A stretch of DNA of 43,700 nucleotides from Desulfovibrio sp. (GCA_017528345.1 JAFXOX010000029.1:1-43700), one strand, 5' to 3'; counted from the stretch's first letter, positions 1-9,517 are shown. The notes: generated by a model not told the origin, from the sequence alone. A program made the numbers and translations.

Positions 1-102
1 AAGCCGGCTGCGACAGCCTATGCCGGTCAGAATTTTGCCTCGCAGCCTGGCGTGCAAAACGCCATGCTGCAGAATCGCCTGCGTTCCTACGGCCAGGTGT
101 AG
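1..102 (+). CDS. C-terminal end of an unidentified protein (cut by window edge)
   Basis: An open frame runs from the first base to a TAG stop at 100-102, giving 33 residues rich in Ala, Gln and Asn and ending in RSYGQV. It is followed by a gap and a strong terminator at 230-269, as expected for the end of a real gene. The family cannot be recognised from so short a tail. Confidence 0.5.
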   Translation, partial: KPAATAYAGQNFASQPGVQNAMLQNRLRSYGQV

Positions 103-229
103 TCGTTTCCCATCGCCAATCTTTTTCCCTGCTCTGGGGAGTTTGAGCCTTTCATCAAGGGCTCTTCTCTCTTTGCGTACAAAATTTGCCTGAAATGCTG
201 CCAATTTTTCAGGCTTTGTACCTACACAC

Positions 230-269
230 AAGAAAAGCCCGCAGAGTTCAAAATCTGCGGGCTTTTCTT
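230..269. terminator. Bidirectional intrinsic terminator
   Basis: A perfect 16-bp inverted repeat (arms 230-245 and 254-269, 8-nt loop) has a GC-rich core and A/T-rich outer ends, so both strands end in a U-rich tract. It lies between the plus-strand gene ending at 102 and the minus-strand ribF ending at 290, and can serve both. Confidence 0.85.
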
Positions 270-289
270 GTTGTCATCACTTTAAGGGA

Positions 290-1222
290 TTATTGTTGGG
301 CAAAGAGCGACCTTGCGGTACGCACATCCTGCTCAATCTGGGCTGCAAGTTCTCGGGGGCTGGCAAAACGGATTTCTCCACGCAGGCGTGTGAGAAAAGC
401 CAGAGACATGGTCTTGCCATAGAGGTTACACCCAGTATCGAGAAGAAACGCCTCCACACTGAGAGGCTGATCGCCAAAGGTGGGATTATGACCGATATTG
501 ACCAGGGCATGAGCCTGGAAGCCTTCTCCCCTAGCATAGGCCGCATACACACCTTCTGCCGGCAGAAGGATATCTGATGAAGCAAGATTGGCCGTGGGAA
601 AGCCCAGATCACTACCTCTGCCAAAACCGTGAATCACTTCTCCCTCAATTTCATACAATCGCCCGAGCAGCTGTCGGGCGCTAGCAAGATCACCGGCGGC
701 AATGAGAGCGCGCAGGCGAGTGGAACTGACAATGTCGCCCATCTGGGTAAGGGGTGGCATTTGCTCCACGCGAAAGCCATAGTTTTGGCCAATCTTGCGC
801 AGTTCCTCAGTATGCCCGCTGCGCCCGCGACCAAGGCAAAAATCATAGCCTGTGACAAGATAGCTCATCTTCAGATCAAGAAGATAGCTGCGTACAAATT
901 CCTCTGGACTTTGACCTGCGACCTCTCGCGTAAAATCAAGTTCTAGGACACAGTCAACGCCAAGCAGGCCGAGGAGTTCACGCCGCTTCTGGCGCGTGGT
1001 CAAAGGGAAATGGGTTTTTTCCGGGTGGACAATGCGCCGCGGGTGCGGCCAGAAGGTCAGCACAACACTTGTCATCTGCTCTTGCTTGGCAATAGCAAGC
1101 GTTCGCACAATAAGTGACTGATGTCCTTTGTGCACACCGTCAAAATTGCCGATGGTCACCACGGAAGAACCGGGGATATTCAGGTCTTTAGGGGTATGGG
1201 CGATCTGCATGGTTGAAGTCAT
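290..1222 (-). CDS. ribF: Bifunctional riboflavin kinase / FAD synthetase
   Basis: This 310-aa protein has the RibF layout and usual length. The N-terminal FMN adenylyltransferase domain carries GNFDGVHKGH (residues 25-34), the nucleotidyltransferase signature. The C-terminal flavokinase domain starts near residue 195 and contains GRGSDLGFPTANL. It phosphorylates riboflavin to FMN and adenylylates FMN to FAD in the cytoplasm. The gene stands alone on the minus strand, ending at a shared terminator. Two Met codons lie close together (1222 and 1210) with no clear Shine-Dalgarno, so the start may be 4 codons further in. No FMN riboswitch-like leader is visible. The 290 bases between it and the helicase gene show no other gene. 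Confidence 0.95.
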   Translation of the reverse strand: MTSTMQIAHTPKDLNIPGSSVVTIGNFDGVHKGHQSLIVRTLAIAKQEQMTSVVLTFWPHPRRIVHPEKTHFPLTTRQKRRELLGLLGVDCVLELDFTREVAGQSPEEFVRSYLLDLKMSYLVTGYDFCLGRGRSGHTEELRKIGQNYGFRVEQMPPLTQMGDIVSSTRLRALIAAGDLASARQLLGRLYEIEGEVIHGFGRGSDLGFPTANLASSDILLPAEGVYAAYARGEGFQAHALVNIGHNPTFGDQPLSVEAFLLDTGCNLYGKTMSLAFLTRLRGEIRFASPRELAAQIEQDVRTARSLFAQQ

Positions 1223-1512
1223 TGGCTAATAGCGTTGACATTCTCTCCCGACAAAATCAAGGGATGGCTACGGGAAAGCTCTCTTATAAGGCTCCTACGG
1301 CTGTGGCTGTGGAAACCGGACTTTCAGAAGAACAAAGACTCGTTTTTTTGCGCACAAGGCCCCATCACAAGAAATGGCGACAGCCAAGCCCATGCCCCAT
1401 GTACACGTATTTCCACAGGCAAACACAGTTTCGCCTTCTGCCAGAGAGGACTTTGAAGCAGGATAGACAAAAAGACAAGGGATTTCCAGGTAGGTCGTAT
1501 CAGCTAAAGCCA

Positions 1513-3039
1513 CTAGGCCTCACGATTTTCAGGTTTTGAAGCGACATTGCGGCGACGTCTGTGACGCCTGCTACTTTTCCGCCTGTCATGGTTCTGTGCC
1601 TGGGGAAGCAGAGAGGGGCGAGTCAAACTTTGCCGGTGGCAGTCGTCAAGGAGCATGGCCAGCAGACAGAGTCCCTGCTCATCCTGATCTTCGCTCTCAA
1701 GACTATCCCTCGCCAATTTTTTGGCAAAGTTCAGGTATCTGTGGCAGCGCTCCTTTTCCAGCCCTGTCAGTGAACGATAGCGGCTCTCAAGCAGCGTTGA
1801 CAATCTTTGGCCGACGATTTCAGCCACCTGGTCATCGTCGGGGACATCGATTTTTTGCAGCTGAATGTGATAGTAGCGGGCAATTCGTTCAAGCTCCATC
1901 TCCTCCATAACGTCGGTCAGAGAAATCACGGTACCCGCACAGCCAAGACGCCCTGTACGACCAGCCCTGTGAATATAACTTTCTCGATCTTCAGGCGGTT
2001 CATAGAGAAAAACATGGGAAAGAGCCGGAATATCAATACCTCGAGAAGCCACATCAGTTGCTACCAGATACGGCAATTCACCCTTACGAATTCGCAAGAG
2101 TACGTTTTCACGCTGATTCTGGGTAAGATCAGAAGAGAGGGCTTCTGCCTGATACCCAAAACCTTTGAGAACCTGGGTCAAAAAGGCCACATTGGCCTTG
2201 GTATTACAGAAAATAATGGCCGAAGCGGGATTTTCTGATTCAAGCAGGCGGATCAAGGCCCTGTCCTTATCCATACGCTGAACATGGCAGAAACAGTGGT
2301 GCACATCGGCCACATGCACTTCCTTATGGGAAAGGGAGAGCATATCGGGCTGCGTCATGAATTCACTGGCAAGCTGCACCACATGGGGAGGAAAGGTGGC
2401 AGAAAGCAGCGTCGTATGCAGATGTTTCTCCGGCAGATATCGCTGCAGCTCTTTCATGTCAGGATAAAAACCGATGGAGAGCATGCGGTCGGCCTCATCA
2501 AAGACGAGCTCTGTAAGATGCTCAAAGCTGAGCGTCCTGCGCAGAAGGTGGTCCAAAATCCTGCCGGGTGTACCCACAATAATCTGGACTCCGCCCTCCA
2601 GAGACTGAGCCTGCTTTTTATAGCTCACACCGCCGTAGATGGCACAAACCTCAAGACCCGTACCGGAGCAGAGTCTTTGCGCCTCGTGTTCAACCTGAAC
2701 GGCCAGTTCGCGTGTAGGCACGAGAATGAGCAGCTGAACCTCTTTCTTACGAGGCTCAAGCAAATTCAGCATGGGCAGAAGATAGGCTCCAGTCTTACCG
2801 CTGCCGGTACGTGATTGAATCATGAGATCCCGTCTGGCCAAAAAATAGGGAATAGCCAGACTTTGCACTGGAGTAAGCGTTTGCCAGCCACAGCGCTCAA
2901 GACCTAACTTAAGCGCGCAAGGGAGGTCTTCTGTCGTAATGGGGGGCAAAGCGCTATCAGGCTCTTGAATGGTGAGTTGATCATGAAGAGGCTTGGAAGA
3001 TGTCTGGGAAGATGCGACGGTATTTTCTGTCATGTCCAT
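1513..3039 (-). CDS. DEAD-box ATP-dependent RNA helicase
   Basis: The 508-aa protein shows the superfamily 2 DEAD-box motifs in order: a Q motif (GWQTLTPVQ, ~51-59), motif I SRTGSGKTG (77-85), PTREL, GTPGR, motif II VFDEADRML, motif III SAT, and in the second RecA domain ATDVASRGIDIP and HRAGRTGR. It should unwind short RNA duplexes using ATP, in ribosome assembly or mRNA turnover. After the helicase core comes a ~130-residue extension, the last 30 or so residues very rich in Arg, Lys and Ser (RRKSSRRHRRRRN), as in RhlE/DeaD-like helicases that bind RNA through a basic tail. Which paralogue it is (DeaD, RhlE, RhlB) cannot be decided. Start at 3039 or two codons in; no strong ribosome site. 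Confidence 0.93.
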   Translation of the reverse strand: MDMTENTVASSQTSSKPLHDQLTIQEPDSALPPITTEDLPCALKLGLERCGWQTLTPVQSLAIPYFLARRDLMIQSRTGSGKTGAYLLPMLNLLEPRKKEVQLLILVPTRELAVQVEHEAQRLCSGTGLEVCAIYGGVSYKKQAQSLEGGVQIIVGTPGRILDHLLRRTLSFEHLTELVFDEADRMLSIGFYPDMKELQRYLPEKHLHTTLLSATFPPHVVQLASEFMTQPDMLSLSHKEVHVADVHHCFCHVQRMDKDRALIRLLESENPASAIIFCNTKANVAFLTQVLKGFGYQAEALSSDLTQNQRENVLLRIRKGELPYLVATDVASRGIDIPALSHVFLYEPPEDRESYIHRAGRTGRLGCAGTVISLTDVMEEMELERIARYYHIQLQKIDVPDDDQVAEIVGQRLSTLLESRYRSLTGLEKERCHRYLNFAKKLARDSLESEDQDEQGLCLLAMLLDDCHRQSLTRPSLLPQAQNHDRRKSSRRHRRRRNVASKPENREA

Positions 3040-3156
3040 GGGTACGATGATGTGGTTGAAATGGCCTCAGAGGAGGTCCGTTGAAAATCATAGGCCAACG
3101 GCTTGTGCGCGTTGCAGAATATAGTCACAAGCGGCCAATCCTGCAAGCTTGCGGCA

Positions 3157-3187
3157 CAAAAAAGCCCCCCTCTGGCAAGAGGAGGGC
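3157..3187 (-). terminator. Intrinsic terminator after the 84-aa protein
   Basis: On the minus strand a GC-rich stem with two G-T pairs (arms about 3178-3187 and 3164-3173) is followed by a run of six U. It sits about 30 bases after the stop of the small gene ending at 3218. Confidence 0.75.
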
Positions 3188-3217
3188 AAAACTTGCCTGC
3201 AGCGAGTGTGGTGGAGA

Positions 3218-3472
3218 TTAGGCCATACCCAGGAGGGCAAAAACTCTGTTGGTGTCGAGACCGCTGTGCACCGATAGCGCACTGACCGAATCATTGCCGA
3301 TCATTTGAATAGTTTCCTGCATCAACCCTTCCACTTCCTCATCGGTCATTTCAGGAAGACTGGAAAGATTGACAATATCCTGAGGAGCTACGGGAGCCGA
3401 GCCGCTGTGCCCTTCGCTTTCAGGCAGGTAAAGTTCCGTCAGATAGGCATTGTCGATGCTTGAGATATGCAT
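3218..3472 (-). CDS. Small acidic protein of unknown function (84 aa)
   Basis: The start is fixed at 3472 by a GGAGG five bases upstream of ATG; the longer reading from a GTG at 3484 would use the ribosome site as codons. The protein is acidic in the middle (DEEVEGLMQE) and ends in SGLDTNRVFALLGMA, a compact soluble helical protein with no membrane segment or signal peptide. It has its own ribosome site and terminator, which supports a real single-gene unit between the helicase and the permease operon. I do not recognise the family. Confidence 0.75.
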   Translation of the reverse strand: MHISSIDNAYLTELYLPESEGHSGSAPVAPQDIVNLSSLPEMTDEEVEGLMQETIQMIGNDSVSALSVHSGLDTNRVFALLGMA

Positions 3473-3588
3473 ATGATCCTCCACCGCAGGGTAAAATGTG
3501 TTCAGGAAAAATCTCTGAGCATTTTAATGCAATGATTGTGCCAAAAAAAAGAAAGTACCCGTTTTGCGACCTTTGGGGTCCATCTGCC

Positions 3589-3632
3589 AAAAAAATGCCA
3601 AAGGACTGGGCCGCAGCACCAGTCCTTTGGCA
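3589..3632 (-). terminator. Intrinsic terminator of the TauE-partner operon
   Basis: Perfect 14-bp arms (3596-3609 and 3619-3632) with a 9-nt loop are followed on the minus strand by seven U. It lies 28 bases past the stop of the 242-aa membrane protein and ends the two-gene permease operon. Confidence 0.88.
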
Positions 3633-3659
3633 AAAACGTGACAGAAAAAGCGCAAATGC

Positions 3660-4388
3660 TTAGCTTTCCTGCTTGACCTTGGACTTGGTCATGGCCAGAC
3701 CAATGCCTTCGAAGAGTTCGAAAATGGAGAAGCCATACCAGAGGGTGTAAATGATATAGAAAATAAGCATACAGGCAAGCAGCAGAATGTGATCTTTGAC
3801 GTGCACGGGCTCCACGCCAAAGAAATTGTGGCCAGGCTCAATGGCGCGACGGATGACTTGGTCAAGCACCTTGGCTTCGCCGATCATACCCTTTTTCTGC
3901 AATTCCTTGATAGAGGGAGAAAGCACATACCACCAGGCCGAGGAAACATCGAGCGCCTTGGCGCCAGCATATTTTTCGGAAACGGCCTTGTCGTTATTGT
4001 TGTAGAGATTTTCGCTGTCATCCACAGCAGAGCTCAAAAGAGCTGCCAGATCGCCCTTGAAGCTGACCTGGGCACCGTCGGCCTTGGCCTCAATGCCGGC
4101 CTTCTGCAGCACGCTGACAGCAAGCGCCGCTTTTTCAGGCTTCTTGAGCTTGACAGAAACCTCTACGTTCTTGCCCTGAACGCTCTTCACCTGCTCACGC
4201 ACGGCTGGGATAAAGTTGGAAGAACCCTTTGAGAGCTCATTAAAGACGTTATCAGCAAACTGCAGTCCTGTAAGGGGTTTGCCGTGCTCGTCGTGGAAAA
4301 TAGGAGATAAAAGCACGCAGAAGACCACGAGGAAGGTCACAATCATCAGACTTCCGCGCAGGAAGGCTTTCTTTTCGTGAATGAGCAT
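3660..4388 (-). CDS. Membrane-anchored partner protein of the TauE/SafE permease
   Basis: A 242-aa protein with an N-terminal membrane segment (~13-30), a ~150-residue hydrophilic domain that should face the periplasm, and a second membrane segment (~200-222) before a short basic tail. A GGGGAGG lies seven bases before the ATG, and the permease stop codon lies between them, so the two genes are probably translationally coupled. I do not recognise a named family. Context suggests an accessory subunit of the permease, perhaps binding or gating its anionic substrate. The pairing is seen directly; the role is inference. Confidence 0.8.
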   Translation of the reverse strand: MLIHEKKAFLRGSLMIVTFLVVFCVLLSPIFHDEHGKPLTGLQFADNVFNELSKGSSNFIPAVREQVKSVQGKNVEVSVKLKKPEKAALAVSVLQKAGIEAKADGAQVSFKGDLAALLSSAVDDSENLYNNNDKAVSEKYAGAKALDVSSAWWYVLSPSIKELQKKGMIGEAKVLDQVIRRAIEPGHNFFGVEPVHVKDHILLLACMLIFYIIYTLWYGFSIFELFEGIGLAMTKSKVKQES

Positions 4389-4390
4389 GA

Positions 4391-5656
4391 CTAGGCCTCC
4401 CCTCTGAGTTTGCCAAGATTGACAAAGAATTTGCTGAAGACCCAGAAGCCGAAGAAGGCCACAACGCCCCAGAAGACATAATTGCCGACCTGCTCAATGG
4501 CGTTGACAACAGCAGGATTCCAGTTGAGCACTTCCATTTCCACGAGCTTCTTAGGCAGAACCGAGACGCGGTTAATAAAACCGGCAATAATGGACATGGC
4601 GTAGAAACCGCGGATATGCACACCCTTGACGACCTTGGTGGTCAGGGCGCCGATCTGAATGCCAAGAAGGGAGCCAAGAAGCATGCCAATGGCCAGAGTA
4701 TAAAACACGTAGCCGTAAATGGCATACTGACCCACAGCGGCAAAACCGGCAGTAAAGATGATCTGGAGAATGTCAGTACCTACCGTCGTCATGGAGGAGA
4801 CGCCAAAGACGTACACAAACATCGGGAAGGTGACAAAGCCGCCGCCCACGCCCATGATGGCCGCCAAAAGACCAACGATGACACCGCCCGCAGCCACGAT
4901 CCAGCCGGAAATACGGCGACCGCCGGGGACCAAGTCCTCATCAAAAGTGATCATGGGCGGAACGCTCAGGCTCTGCATCTTGACAGAAAGACCGGTCAGA
5001 CCGGCATTGGCGCTCTGAGTGGTCTGGGTCTGGGCAGAGCTGCCACGTGTGGCACGCAAAAAGTCAAAGAGCGCGTAAAAGCCCAGAAAGCCCAGAAGCA
5101 ATGCGTAGATGGTGCTGATAAAGAGCTCAGAAAGCAGCGGGTCTTTATTATAGAGGCCTTTGTTAATGAAGCCACCGATAAAGGTGCCGGCAATGGAGCC
5201 CACAAGGAAGGCAATGGCCAGCTTAGCGGAAACATTACCCAGTTTTTTGTGGATTGTCGTTCCCATAATGGCCTTGGCAAAGATGTGGAAAAGGTCAGTA
5301 CCCACTGCCAGAATACCTTTAACACCCACAGCCATCAGAGCCGGCGTAATAATAAAACCACCACCGGCGCCAATGCAGCCGGTAATCAGGCCGGCAGCCA
5401 GACCAACGGCAATGGACGCAAGAAAAATGGTGCTCGTATAAAAGGCCGGAGCATAGGCTGCTTTACCACCAAGCATCTCATGGCCATCGGCAAAGGCTTC
5501 CACGAGACAGCCGGCGAGCACAGGTACAGCCAGTGCTAAAAGGATCAGCAGTTTTTTACGGTTCTTCAGGATCGAGGTTGACACCTCAAGATCCCATTTC
5601 GCGTATGCTTGAGAACCGGCAAGGAGAAACTGATAGACCTGCCTCCCAAGATTCAT
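4391..5656 (-). CDS. TauE/SafE-family anion permease (long form)
   Basis: The start at 5656 is supported by GGGAGG five bases upstream; earlier Met codons lack this. The protein is 421 aa with about eight hydrophobic segments and two copies of the family's glycine-rich repeat: GCIGAGGGFIITPAL in the first half and MGVGGGFVTFPMF in the second. TauE/SafE proteins export or import small sulfur anions or other organic anions (sulfite, sulfoacetate, sulfate). About 60 extra N-terminal residues precede the first repeat. It is first in a two-gene operon with a membrane partner. In a sulfate reducer a role in sulfate or sulfite transport is attractive but not shown by the sequence. Confidence 0.88.
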   Translation of the reverse strand: MNLGRQVYQFLLAGSQAYAKWDLEVSTSILKNRKKLLILLALAVPVLAGCLVEAFADGHEMLGGKAAYAPAFYTSTIFLASIAVGLAAGLITGCIGAGGGFIITPALMAVGVKGILAVGTDLFHIFAKAIMGTTIHKKLGNVSAKLAIAFLVGSIAGTFIGGFINKGLYNKDPLLSELFISTIYALLLGFLGFYALFDFLRATRGSSAQTQTTQSANAGLTGLSVKMQSLSVPPMITFDEDLVPGGRRISGWIVAAGGVIVGLLAAIMGVGGGFVTFPMFVYVFGVSSMTTVGTDILQIIFTAGFAAVGQYAIYGYVFYTLAIGMLLGSLLGIQIGALTTKVVKGVHIRGFYAMSIIAGFINRVSVLPKKLVEMEVLNWNPAVVNAIEQVGNYVFWGVVAFFGFWVFSKFFVNLGKLRGEA

Positions 5657-5837
5657 AAGACCTCCCAACAACAAAAAAGGATGAAAAGGCAAGTAGCCAG
5701 GTGAATGATAGTCTTTGCAAACTGCCGAAGAATGAGAGGTGTATGACAGTTGCAAAAAAAGCAAAAAAACAATCATTGCCTGAATCAGGCTTTTTTTCCA
5801 TAGCACGAAGTGCGGTTTTTTGCCATACCCCACTGGG

Positions 5838-6620
5838 CTATTTACGCTTGAGGTGTTCAGCCTGTCCGAAGATGACCAGTTCCATCCAGTCTATGGCAAA
5901 AGCCAGACAAGCCTCGTCGCCTTCAAGGCTATCTTCCATAATCATGGCCTTACGATTTGCGTCGAGCTCAAGATGAGCAAAAATGCGCATTTTCTCAATC
6001 ATCTGACGGAAAGAGGTAAGATGAAAGAGGCAAAGACGGCTCATTGCCTGCAGACGCTGATCCAGAGGTTTACCACTGGCCTGAACAAGACTCATCAGGC
6101 GCATATACTGGTCATTGGAATTGTTATAGGGAGCAAGCCCCTGATTGGCGAACCATTCTGCAGGCGTACGCTGACTTCCTTCATCAAAGCCATGACAGTG
6201 TTCCTCATGCACGAGGAAAAAACGCTCTGCAACTCCCTCAGCTGTCAACTTGGTGCCTCGTCCCAAAGGATAAGCCCGACAGGCGCTTGGCCTATTCTCA
6301 TAGACCTGGCAGCCTACCGGGCTGACAAAGGGACAGGGTTCGCCGGGCTCTCTGTTCATCTTCAGAGTATGCATGGCAAAACCCGTTTCCTCAATAATCT
6401 GCATATCTGTATACGTCGTCAAAAATTCCTGGCTTGGCATGCCAAGGTGCCGACACAGACGCATGATATCATAGGGGGTCAGCGGAAGGGTGAGCTCAGC
6501 ACAACACTGATTGAAACACGGGACCTGCGGATGACAGTCAAAACAAAAGCGCTCGTTTGCCTTGATTTCAGGCAGATTTTCCATGAATTCACGTTTATCG
6601 TCTCGGCTCAATTCTTCCAT
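5838..6620 (-). CDS. YkgJ-family cysteine-cluster protein
   Basis: 260 aa. The N-terminal third holds the YkgJ pattern CFDCHPQVPCFNQCC followed by LTPYDIMRLCRHLGM, and a later CPFVSPVGCQVYENRPSACR, which together form the Cys cluster thought to bind zinc or iron. The family has no firmly assigned reaction. The ATG at 6620 is chosen because AAGGA lies seven bases upstream; the frame is open to a TTG two codons earlier. The gene follows hisG by 10 bases and is likely in the same transcript as hisI-hisG, though nothing links it to histidine synthesis. Confidence 0.87.
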   Translation of the reverse strand: MEELSRDDKREFMENLPEIKANERFCFDCHPQVPCFNQCCAELTLPLTPYDIMRLCRHLGMPSQEFLTTYTDMQIIEETGFAMHTLKMNREPGEPCPFVSPVGCQVYENRPSACRAYPLGRGTKLTAEGVAERFFLVHEEHCHGFDEGSQRTPAEWFANQGLAPYNNSNDQYMRLMSLVQASGKPLDQRLQAMSRLCLFHLTSFRQMIEKMRIFAHLELDANRKAMIMEDSLEGDEACLAFAIDWMELVIFGQAEHLKRK

Positions 6621-6630
6621 GTTCAATCCT

Positions 6631-7515
6631 TCAAATGACTTTATTCAGACCGTATTCGATGATGCCTTCAGCTCCTGCGGCACAAAGCCTGGGTATGAGA
6701 TCACGCACCAGATTGACATCAACGACAGTTTCCACAGACAGCCACTGTTCGATACGCAACGGGGAGACTGTGGGAGAATTGAGTGCCGGCAACATTTCCA
6801 GGATCGTCTCCAGGCGGTCTGCCGGCGCATTCATTTTAATGGCCACCAGGGACTGGGCCTTGAGGGCTCCCTGCAGCAAAAGATCTATCTGCTCGATTTT
6901 GCGTCGTTTTTCCGGCGTATTCCAGACACGTTCATTGGTAATGAGAACAGGGCTTGAGGCCATGACCTGGTCAATGATGCGGAGGCCCTGAGCGCGTATA
7001 GTTGAGCCAGTTTCGGTTACCTCGACGATACCGTCGGCCAGGCCTTCCACGATTTTGGCCTCTGTGGCTCCCCAGGAATAAAAAACGTCACAGGCAATAC
7101 CCTGACGGTCAAAATACCCCTTGGTCATATTGATCAGCTCTGTGGCGATGCGCTTGCCTCGCAGATCTTCAGCCTTGGTATAGGGCGAATCCTGGGCAAC
7201 GGCCAGCACCCAGCGACTGGGCTGCATGGAAACCTTGGCATAAATCAAACGCGAGACCTGACGTACTTTTGCGTCCACGCCACGTTCCACCAACCAGTCT
7301 TCGCCGGTAATGCCACAGTCCATGATGCCGTCCTGCACATAGCTGCCGATTTCCTGCACGCGGCAAATGGAAACGGCGATTTCCGGATCATTGATTTCGG
7401 GAAAATAGTTGCGGCTGTGCCTGCGGATTTTCCAGCCGGCGCGCTCAAAAAGGCTGATAGTTGTTTCTTCCAGCGAACCTTTGGGGATGGCGAGCTTGAG
7501 TAGGGGTTGTGTCAT
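6631..7515 (-). CDS. hisG: ATP phosphoribosyltransferase, long form
   Basis: 294 aa, the length of HisG with the C-terminal ACT-like regulatory domain, which is independent of HisZ. It opens with LKLAIPKGSLEE and contains DCGITGEDWLVE and the PRPP-binding stretch VEGLADGIVEVTETGSTIRA. It catalyses the first, feedback-inhibited step of histidine synthesis, joining ATP and PRPP. It lies 33 bases after hisI and 10 bases before the YkgJ gene. The remaining his genes are not in this window, so the pathway is split in this genome. Confidence 0.96.
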   Translation of the reverse strand: MTQPLLKLAIPKGSLEETTISLFERAGWKIRRHSRNYFPEINDPEIAVSICRVQEIGSYVQDGIMDCGITGEDWLVERGVDAKVRQVSRLIYAKVSMQPSRWVLAVAQDSPYTKAEDLRGKRIATELINMTKGYFDRQGIACDVFYSWGATEAKIVEGLADGIVEVTETGSTIRAQGLRIIDQVMASSPVLITNERVWNTPEKRRKIEQIDLLLQGALKAQSLVAIKMNAPADRLETILEMLPALNSPTVSPLRIEQWLSVETVVDVNLVRDLIPRLCAAGAEGIIEYGLNKVI

Positions 7516-7548
7516 GGCGTTTGCAGCGTCTGCTGTCTCATAAATGGG

Positions 7549-7950
7549 TTAGGAGTGATAAACGAGCTTGGGATCAAAGACCTCTGGAGAACAGAAGGAA
7601 AGGCACTGGTCTCTAAGCTCACGGTAAAAACAGGATCTACGGCCTGTGTGACAGGCAGCACCTCCCTGCTGCTCAACAAGAAGCAGGATGGTATCGTTGT
7701 CACAGTCCAAACGTATGGAGAGAACTTTCTGAATATGGCCTGAGCTCTCGCCTTTGTGCCAGATTTTCTGACGACTGCGGCTAAAATAGTGCGCTTCTCC
7801 ACTGGCCAGCGTCAGTTTCCACGCTTCCTCGTTCATATAGGCCAGCATGAGGACCTCTTTGTCCGTGGCATCCTGGACAATGGCCGGAATAAGACCTTTG
7901 CCAAAGTCTGGCGTAAAATCACTGGAGAGATCAGGGGAGGAATCAGACAT
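7549..7950 (-). CDS. hisI: Phosphoribosyl-AMP cyclohydrolase
   Basis: 133 aa from an ATG at 7950, chosen because the longer frame starts with residues unlike the family. The HisI core is plain: [28 protein letters not shown], then [15 protein letters not shown] and [15 protein letters not shown], which supply the zinc and magnesium ligands. It opens the ring of phosphoribosyl-AMP in step 3 of histidine synthesis. No HisE domain is fused, so phosphoribosyl-ATP pyrophosphatase must be elsewhere. It heads a minus-strand unit with hisG and the YkgJ-like gene, divergent from tyrS. Confidence 0.95.
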   Translation of the reverse strand: MSDSSPDLSSDFTPDFGKGLIPAIVQDATDKEVLMLAYMNEEAWKLTLASGEAHYFSRSRQKIWHKGESSGHIQKVLSIRLDCDNDTILLLVEQQGGAACHTGRRSCFYRELRDQCLSFCSPEVFDPKLVYHS

Positions 7951-8093
7951 AGTGGACTCAATGTAAATGTGAAAAAAAGGACAAGAGGACCGAAAATGAG
8001 CCAAGAATGACTGCTTATATTCCACAGAAAGGGAAGTTGCAAGGGCAGAAGCCATTTTTGGGCTGTCTCAAAGAGGATTCCTGCTTCCTCTGC

Positions 8094-8122
8094 TTGACAG
8101 TATGGGCAACGGCAGGTAACGC
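8094..8122 (+). promoter_or_regulatory. Possible sigma-70-type promoter of tyrS
   Basis: A perfect TTGACA (8094-8099) is followed after 17 bases by TAACGC (8117-8122), a weak -10. It would give a leader of roughly 135 bases before tyrS. I see no T-box sequence in that leader. Confidence 0.35.
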
Positions 8123-8265
8123 TAAAAGGGTTGGCCTGATTGTGCAAGAGAACGGTTCAGGCTTTTTCTGGCGTGCGCGGTCTTTCCCGACACTCCGCAG
8201 CCACAACCTCAACATCTACGGGAGGGCCTGGAGTCTCAGCTCAGTGCTGGGTCCAGCGCAGATGC

Positions 8266-9465
8266 ATGAAAGATCTTGAACAACAGCTTGCACTGATCAA
8301 GCGCGGTGTGGTTGAACTCATTGACGAGGAAGAACTCAAAAAGAAACTCGAACGCGGGACACCTCTGCGTGTAAAAGTGGGCTTTGATCCCACTGCGCCC
8401 GACCTGCATCTTGGCCACACGGTGGTTATGCAGAAAATGCGGCATTTTCAGCAGCTTGGTCACACGGTGATTTTTTTGATTGGGGATTTTACCGGCCGCA
8501 TCGGAGATCCCAGTGGACGTTCTGAAACCCGGCCTCCGCTCACCGAAGAACAGGTTTTGGCCAATGCCGAAACCTATAAGAAACAAGTCTTTAAAATTCT
8601 CGATCCCCAAAAAACCCTTGTTGAATTCAATTCACACTGGCTTTCCAAGCTTGATGCCGCTGGTTTTATCAAACTCGCTTCGTGTTATACCGTGGCCAGA
8701 ATGATGGAGCGCGACGATTTTGAAAAGCGTTACCGTGAACAGCGCCCCATTTCCATTCATGAATTTATTTACCCGCTCTGCCAGGGCTACGATTCTGTCA
8801 GTCTGCAGGCTGACGTGGAAATGGGCGGTACGGATCAAAAATTCAATCTGCTCATGGGCCGCACGCTGCAGGGACATTACGGTCAGGAGGGTCAGTGCAT
8901 TCTGACCATGCCACTGCTTGAAGGCCTTGACGGTGTCCGTAAGATGTCCAAATCCTACGGCAACTATATCGGCATTGATGAAACGCCCCAGGTAATGTTC
9001 GGAAAATTCATGAGCATTTCAGATGAGCTGATGTGGCGCTACTATGAATTGCTCTCAGAAAAAAGCCTTGAAGACATTGAAAACATGAAGCGTGGCGTGG
9101 AGACAGGCGAAGTTCATCCCAAGACCTGCAAGGAAGAGCTCGCACAGGAGATCATCAGCCGCTATCACGGAGAAGACGAAGCCAAGGCCGCACGGCAAAA
9201 CTTTGCCAGTGTCTTTGCCTCCGGCGGTGTGCCTGATGATATCCAGGAGTGGACATGTCGCGAAGGTGAGGCGTCAACACCGTTGGCCTTTCTTGAAGCT
9301 GCAGGCCTTGTCAAGAGCCGGGGTGAAGCCCGCAGACTCATTAAATCCGGGTCCCTGAGCGTTGACGGCGAGCGCTGCATGGATGCTCAGACAGCTTTTA
9401 GCAAGGGTGAATACGTAATCCGTCTCGGAAAAAAGCGTTTTCTCAAATTGATTGTGCAGGCTTAG
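8266..9465 (+). CDS. tyrS: Tyrosyl-tRNA synthetase
   Basis: 399 aa from the ATG at 8266; the frame is open further upstream, but [13 protein letters not shown] matches the normal family start. Class I signatures are present: DLHLGH (46-51, the HIGH motif) and KMSKS (226-230). The C-terminal S4-like RNA-binding domain is visible ([22 protein letters not shown]). It charges tRNA-Tyr. The ribosome site is weak. The gene is divergent from hisI and is followed by an A/T-rich inverted repeat. Confidence 0.96.
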   Translation: MKDLEQQLALIKRGVVELIDEEELKKKLERGTPLRVKVGFDPTAPDLHLGHTVVMQKMRHFQQLGHTVIFLIGDFTGRIGDPSGRSETRPPLTEEQVLANAETYKKQVFKILDPQKTLVEFNSHWLSKLDAAGFIKLASCYTVARMMERDDFEKRYREQRPISIHEFIYPLCQGYDSVSLQADVEMGGTDQKFNLLMGRTLQGHYGQEGQCILTMPLLEGLDGVRKMSKSYGNYIGIDETPQVMFGKFMSISDELMWRYYELLSEKSLEDIENMKRGVETGEVHPKTCKEELAQEIISRYHGEDEAKAARQNFASVFASGGVPDDIQEWTCREGEASTPLAFLEAAGLVKSRGEARRLIKSGSLSVDGERCMDAQTAFSKGEYVIRLGKKRFLKLIVQA

Positions 9466-9517
9466 GCAGACGTTTTTTCTGCTCTGTGCCATAGTTTCCT
9501 TTGCCGGGCGGATTGCC

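Noticed and set aside
1223..1512. Plus-strand ORFs between ribF and the helicase gene
   Set aside because: They lack ribosome sites and protein-like sequence; no gene or clear hairpin found there.
4616..5539. 307-codon plus-strand ORF opposite the TauE permease
   Set aside because: It is the reverse frame of a well supported membrane protein and has no recognisable domain; a shadow ORF.
8123..8265. T-box leader ahead of tyrS
   Set aside because: No T-box consensus or specifier stem-loop is visible in the short leader.
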